Shown here piece after piece: positions 60,945 to 64,000 of a stretch of 64,000 nucleotides of DNA. Numbering within the stretch: position 1 is the first letter of the stretch; each line of letters starts with the position of its first letter. Made by a program: the position numbers and the translations under genes. The notes beneath the pieces were generated by a model. It ran no database searches, was not told the DNA's origin, and saw nothing but the letters and a program-made list of their open reading frames with translations. The DNA is taken from contig NZ_CP072801.1 of NCBI RefSeq assembly GCF_017901135.1, positions 2,787,501 through 2,851,500 of the forward strand. The letters run 5' to 3'. The stretch comes from Thiothrix litoralis. Its GTDB lineage: Bacteria > Pseudomonadota > Gammaproteobacteria > Thiotrichales > Thiotrichaceae.

Positions 60945-61939
60945 GCAGGCAGGCTGAAGTCAGGCCAGAACACGCCTGTGTCCAACGCGGTTGCGGTGCC
61001 GACCAGCTTTTCGCCGCCGACTTCAGCCAGAATGCGGAAGGTATCCGCCGCCGCCTGCTTTTCCTTGTCGCCAAAACAGGTGGGGATGCCCGCGCGGAAA
61101 CCGTCGCGCAGGGCGGTAAACACGGCGTCGTCATCGGCTTTCAGGCGCGGGCGCAGGCGTACCCATTCGGCATCGTCGTCTTGCATGATGTGCTTGGCGG
61201 CATACGAGGCTTTGAGGAAACCGTTGACGCTGGCGGCGTGTTCCTTTGCCCATTTTTCGCTGAAGACCCAGCCAAGCAGCGGTAGGTCACGCGGGATGCC
61301 TAAGCCTTCCAGCGTATCGGGCACGGTGATGATGCTGCGTAGCCCGGCGGCCTTGAGGCGGGCGGCGTAGTTCCAGAAGTTCAGCACTGCATCCAAATCG
61401 CCGCGTTGCATCAGCGCATTCAGCAGCGGGGGCGCGGCGTATTGCGGCTCGGTGTCGGCTTGCAAATCCAGCGCCTGTTGTTGCTGGGCAAAGGCGCGTA
61501 ACAGCAGCCAGCTTTTGTCGGACGCGCCGCCCGCCACGCCGAGTTTTTTGCCTTTGAGGTCGGCTAGCGTTTTGATGGGGCTATCGGCCTTGACCAGCAA
61601 TTCGCCGACCGCGTTGGAGTAGGGGAATAGGGTGTAATCAACATCGGCAGCGCGTTGGCGGGCGACCCATACCCAGTCAGAGACAATGATGTCGACCGCG
61701 CCACCTTGTAGCGCCACGGTGGAGGCATCGGCGGAAGCGAGCGGCACGATTTCTAGATCAATGCCTTGTTGTTCGGCGAGTTTGTGGGTTTGGATCACGT
61801 CCATTTCCCAGTTGACCGTGCCGAATTCCAGCACGCCAACGCGGACTTTTTCCAGCGCGAAGGCGGGTGATGTTAGCCCTGCGAGTAAACCCAAAACGGC
61901 GACACAGCGCACCCAGTAAAGACGGTATGAACCCGACAT
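60932..61939 (-). CDS. Nitrate/sulfonate-type ABC transporter binding protein
   Basis: 335 residues from ATG 61939 with a strong GGAGGAGG site; the frame is open to 62005. Signal peptide ends SPAFA (about residue 28). The fold is NMT1/SsuA-like: VRVGVLEFGTVNWEMDVIQTHKLAEQQGIDLEIVPLAS, LQGGAVDIIVSDWVWVARQR, LADLKGKKLGVAGG. Close relatives accompany PQQ- or alcohol-oxidising systems, so the ligand need not be a sulfonate. Its upstream region (61971-62018) is duplicated before the ABC-2 permease gene. Confidence 0.88.
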   Translation of the reverse strand: MSGSYRLYWVRCVAVLGLLAGLTSPAFALEKVRVGVLEFGTVNWEMDVIQTHKLAEQQGIDLEIVPLASADASTVALQGGAVDIIVSDWVWVARQRAADVDYTLFPYSNAVGELLVKADSPIKTLADLKGKKLGVAGGASDKSWLLLRAFAQQQQALDLQADTEPQYAAPPLLNALMQRGDLDAVLNFWNYAARLKAAGLRSIITVPDTLEGLGIPRDLPLLGWVFSEKWAKEHAASVNGFLKASYAAKHIMQDDDAEWVRLRPRLKADDDAVFTALRDGFRAGIPTCFGDKEKQAAADTFRILAEVGGEKLVGTATALDTGVFWPDFSLPACAK

Positions 61940-61970
61940 AATGTCCTCCTCCACGATGACATGAAGGCTT

Positions 61971-62018
61971 CTTGATACCGCAAAGCAGGGGGGAATACTA
62001 CCCACCTTTTACCAACCT
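61971..62018 (-). promoter_or_regulatory. Duplicated promoter/operator region, copy 1
   Basis: Aligned without gaps with 63671-63718, 40 of 48 positions are identical. On the minus strand it reads AGGTTGGTAAAAGGTGGGTA, then a variable stretch, then TTTGCGGTATCAAG. The GGTTGGTA half-site is repeated 11 bases apart, a direct-repeat operator pattern. It lies 32 bases upstream of the binding-protein ATG. Confidence 0.7.
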
Positions 62019-62091
62019 GCGGGGATCCAGAACAATTGTGGAATGGCTTTATTTGATTTGAGGAAAATGGTTATTGTGCATATCCCCATCT

Positions 62092-62532
62092 TCAGGGATG
62101 CTTTGTTCCTCTGACCCGCAGTGCACCACTATCAAAGCTGTAAACAGCCTCAATTGGCTCACCCCATTGCTTGGCAGTCTGTTTGGCTTTGTAAATGATC
62201 AAGGTGTCAGGAAAATCGGGCAGTTTGAGCTTCTTGCCTGTTTCATCTTGGGTAGGGCGTTCTGTGCGGAATTCACTTAAAGCTGCCCACACAGCTTGTG
62301 GATTTTCAAACACGATATTGGGTTCACTCAGCAAGTCACTGATCAGTTTGATAATATCGTCACGGCTGGCTTGGTACTTTTTACCACTCAATGTCCAGAC
62401 CGTTTCGATCAACACAACATCTGTCACCAATACCTTGGCGTGTCGCTCAATTAACTGGGTTGCTAATGGAGATTGTTGTTCATCATCCTGTAACACATGG
62501 CGCAATAACACATTGGTATCAATGGCAATCAT
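62092..62532 (-). CDS. vapC: VapC-type PIN-domain toxin
   Basis: 146 residues from ATG 62532. PIN ribonuclease with the acidic residues in IAIDTNVLLRH (Asp5), VLIETVWTLSG and LPDFPDTLIIYKAKQ. VapC toxins cleave tRNA or rRNA to stop growth until blocked by VapB. The gene overlaps vapB by 14 bases, the standard layout. The active site looks intact, unlike the dead vapC at 25310. Confidence 0.9.
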   Translation of the reverse strand: MIAIDTNVLLRHVLQDDEQQSPLATQLIERHAKVLVTDVVLIETVWTLSGKKYQASRDDIIKLISDLLSEPNIVFENPQAVWAALSEFRTERPTQDETGKKLKLPDFPDTLIIYKAKQTAKQWGEPIEAVYSFDSGALRVRGTKHP

Positions 62533-62743
62533 GCAGCGCATCCTGTAAGGATTCATTATCACGAATAGCTATGCGGGGCTTGAGGTGTTGCAGGCTGCCA
62601 GCACTGCTACCCACAACCTTTTTAATCACGGTTAGCTTGCCGTTGAATTCAAAGATTTCCACGTAATCACCGGGAAAAATACCGGTTTGATCACACAAGT
62701 CTTTGGGTAAGGTGACTTGGCGTTTACTGCTTACTTTGTGCAT
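62519..62743 (-). CDS. vapB: VapB-type AbrB-fold antitoxin
   Basis: 74 residues. The N-terminal swapped-hairpin AbrB domain (KVSSKRQVTLPKDLCDQTGIFPGDYVEIFEFNGKLTVIKK) binds DNA, and the C-terminal tail wraps the toxin. It is translated first and is likely to repress its own operon through the palindrome at 62764-62789. Inserted between the two duplicated promoter regions. Confidence 0.9.
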   Translation of the reverse strand: MHKVSSKRQVTLPKDLCDQTGIFPGDYVEIFEFNGKLTVIKKVVGSSAGSLQHLKPRIAIRDNESLQDALHDCH

Positions 62744-62763
62744 GATCGGTAGCCTCTAATAAA

Positions 62764-62789
62764 GTTTTACTATTCGATTATAGTAAAAC
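62764..62789. promoter_or_regulatory. VapB operator palindrome
   Basis: Perfect 10-bp arms GTTTTACTAT and ATAGTAAAAC around a 6-base spacer, 21 bases upstream of the vapB ATG. It overlaps the expected -10 region, fitting autoregulation by the VapBC complex. Confidence 0.75.
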
Positions 62790-62837
62790 CAAGTGGCTCA
62801 GCAAGCAAATGAAAGATATTGCTGGTGAGCATCGGCC

Positions 62838-63644
62838 TCAAGCCTGCCGCGCTTTCTTCACCAACCCATGCTGCGGGTCATACCCCCACACCGCCAGCAG
62901 GAAAAACAGGATCAAAGCGCCCAATACGACCAGAGAGGAGAGGAGGTTGAATTGGCCGTAAAGGGCAAAACGGATCATTTCCACCGCATGGGTGAACGGG
63001 TTGAAGCGTGTCAGCGTATACACAATGACTGCCCCCGACTCCTGCAATTTCCATAACGGATACAGTGCGGTGGAAAGAAAAAACATCGGGAAAATCACGA
63101 AATTCATCGTCCCCGCGAAGTTTTCCAATTGGCGCACGGATACCGACAGCAGCAGCCCCAACGCACCCAACATCAAACCGCCCAGCACCAGCGCAGGCAA
63201 GGCATACAGCCACCCCGACCACGGAATATCCACCTTGAACACCGCGCACAAGGCCAAGAAAGCATAGGCTTGCAACACCGACAACACTGTTCCCGCGACC
63301 AGCTTGCTCAACAGCAAAAACCAGCGCGGTTGCGGCGCAATCAGCAACAAACGCATCAAGCCCATTTCGCGGTCATACACCATGGCCAGCGACGACTGCA
63401 TCCCATTAAACAGCAACACCATTCCCAGCAACCCGGGTACGACGTAGACCTGATATTCAATATACGTGTCGTAAGGTGGGATAATCGACACCCCGAAAAT
63501 ATTCTGGAATCCGGCAGCGAACACCATCAACCATAAGGCCGGGCGTACCAGTGCCGACAACAAGCGTCCGCGCTGATGCCAGAATTTGATGGTTTCGCGC
63601 TGACTGATTGCCAGCATTGCAGGCCAATGCCTTGTGGTTGCCAT
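62838..63644 (-). CDS. ABC-2 type transporter permease
   Basis: 268 residues from ATG 63644 (GGAGG upstream; GTG 63647 also possible). Six membrane helices and ABC-2 motifs (YVVPGLLGMVLLFNGMQSSLAMVYDREMGLMRLLLIAPQPRWFLLLSKLVAGT, FPMFFLSTALYPLW). It is of the kind found with PQQ-dependent alcohol oxidation clusters. Its ATPase partner is probably encoded at 58674-59432. The same regulatory repeat stands before this gene and the binding-protein operon, which supports joint control. Confidence 0.87.
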   Translation of the reverse strand: MATTRHWPAMLAISQRETIKFWHQRGRLLSALVRPALWLMVFAAGFQNIFGVSIIPPYDTYIEYQVYVVPGLLGMVLLFNGMQSSLAMVYDREMGLMRLLLIAPQPRWFLLLSKLVAGTVLSVLQAYAFLALCAVFKVDIPWSGWLYALPALVLGGLMLGALGLLLSVSVRQLENFAGTMNFVIFPMFFLSTALYPLWKLQESGAVIVYTLTRFNPFTHAVEMIRFALYGQFNLLSSLVVLGALILFFLLAVWGYDPQHGLVKKARQA

Positions 63645-63670
63645 CACCGCCTCCCGTTGATTTGCTTATC

Positions 63671-63718
63671 CTTGATACCGCAAAGCGGGCGGTTTATCTA
63701 CCAACCTTTTACCAACCT
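63671..63718 (-). promoter_or_regulatory. Duplicated promoter/operator region, copy 2
   Basis: Partner of 61971-62018. On the minus strand it reads AGGTTGGTAAAAGGTTGGTA ... TTTGCGGTATCAAG, 27 bases upstream of the ABC-2 permease start. Here the two GGTTGGTA half-sites are perfect. It overlaps the stop codon of the gene further upstream. Confidence 0.7.
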
Positions 63719-64000
63719 AAGCCTCTAAATCCGCCAGCGAAAACCCCCGATAGGTGATCGCATAACCTGACAAACGTTGTTCCAGCCGCTGCGCTTTGGC
63801 TTTGAGATGGCTCAAACGTAAGTTATCGGGGTTACGTTTCACTTCGGCAATCAGCGCGGTTTTGCTGAAGTCGTTGACCGCCACAATGTCGATTTCGTTT
63901 TTGTTGCCCGCTTCCCAGTAATTGCCAATCAGGTTGTACTCGCCCGTGGCGGCAAGCTGGGCGCGGAACAGTTGCTCCAGCCATGCGCCGCTGTAGGTGG
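63717..64000 (-). CDS. C-terminal part of a DUF234-type ATPase, cut by window edge
   Basis: An open minus-strand frame enters at the window edge and ends with TAG at 63717-63719. The 90 or so visible residues (YSGAWLEQLFRAQL, YNLIGNYWEAGNKNEIDIVAVNDFSKTALIAEVKRN, LEQRLSGYAITYRGFSLADLEA) match the C-terminal nuclease-like DUF234 domain of archaeal/bacterial AAA ATPases of the ATP-binding-protein family (E-x-K motif in IAEVKRN). Start and ATPase part lie outside. Function of such proteins is unknown. Confidence 0.7.
   Translation of the reverse strand, partial: TYSGAWLEQLFRAQLAATGEYNLIGNYWEAGNKNEIDIVAVNDFSKTALIAEVKRNPDNLRLSHLKAKAQRLEQRLSGYAITYRGFSLADLEA

Overview
The window is a contiguous stretch of a gammaproteobacterial chromosome with high coding density and roughly 55-58% G+C by eye. 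Gene content (GatCAB, YgiQ, MltA, DsbB, AlkB, a membrane-linked periplasmic formate dehydrogenase, TupABC, IS605/IS1341-type TnpB elements, many toxin-antitoxin and defence-like remnants) suggests a Thiothrix-like sulfur bacterium (Thiotrichaceae). That assignment is an inference from gene content and protein style, not from a marker gene. No rRNA, tRNA or CRISPR array was seen.

Layout. (1) 1-8.5 kb, minus strand: a lipoprotein, the amidotransferase genes gatA-gatB-gatC and a 1285-residue secreted choice-of-anchor-L/cadherin/thrombospondin-3-repeat protein. (2) 8.7-16.1 kb: two tandem MltA-type lytic transglycosylase genes (the second lacks the catalytic Asp), a coiled-coil membrane protein, a polar amino-acid ABC importer and a convergent LysE/ArgO exporter. 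(3) 16.2-28.5 kb, a plastic island: a collapsed fic gene, then one full ygiQ followed by two 5'-truncated ygiQ copies. Unrelated cargo lies between the copies: a metzincin protease with a lipoprotein; then an AT-rich HEPN/Toprim-type protein, a dead vapC, and an HNH nuclease with a small partner. The island ends in a TnpB element. (4) 28.6-41.1 kb, formate dehydrogenase region: a regulator, fdhD and moaA on the minus strand; DUF3305, DUF3306-ferredoxin, torD-like, fdhX and fdhABC on the plus strand, with a second TnpB element inserted just before torD. (5) 41.1-50.7 kb: an AlbA_2/ATPase protein, an NtrC-type two-component pair, tungstate transporter tupABC and a mobA-mobB-moeA triple fusion. 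(6) 50.8-64 kb: aldehyde dehydrogenase, dsbB, truncated selO, a GAF regulator, alkB, an FKBP, prolyl aminopeptidase, a sulfonate/nitrate-type ABC operon with an ABC-2 ATPase, a vapBC module, the ABC-2 permease, and the 3' end of a DUF234-type ATPase gene.

How it works together. Regions 4 and 5 read as one functional unit. TupABC takes up tungstate (or molybdate); MoaA and the MobA-MobB-MoeA fusion build the pterin cofactor; FdhD sulfurates it; the TorD-like chaperone and FdhX accompany maturation; FdhABC oxidises formate and passes electrons to the quinone pool. Canonical -24/-12 sigma-54 promoters stand before both the fdh operon and tupA, and a sigma-54 activator with its kinase lies directly beside tupA. 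The two-component system therefore probably drives metal uptake and enzyme synthesis together.

The most unusual structure is the ygiQ array at 16.7-27.0 kb. Different cargos, several of them defence-like, are each joined at nearly the same point near the 3' end of ygiQ and separated by partial ygiQ copies of different length.
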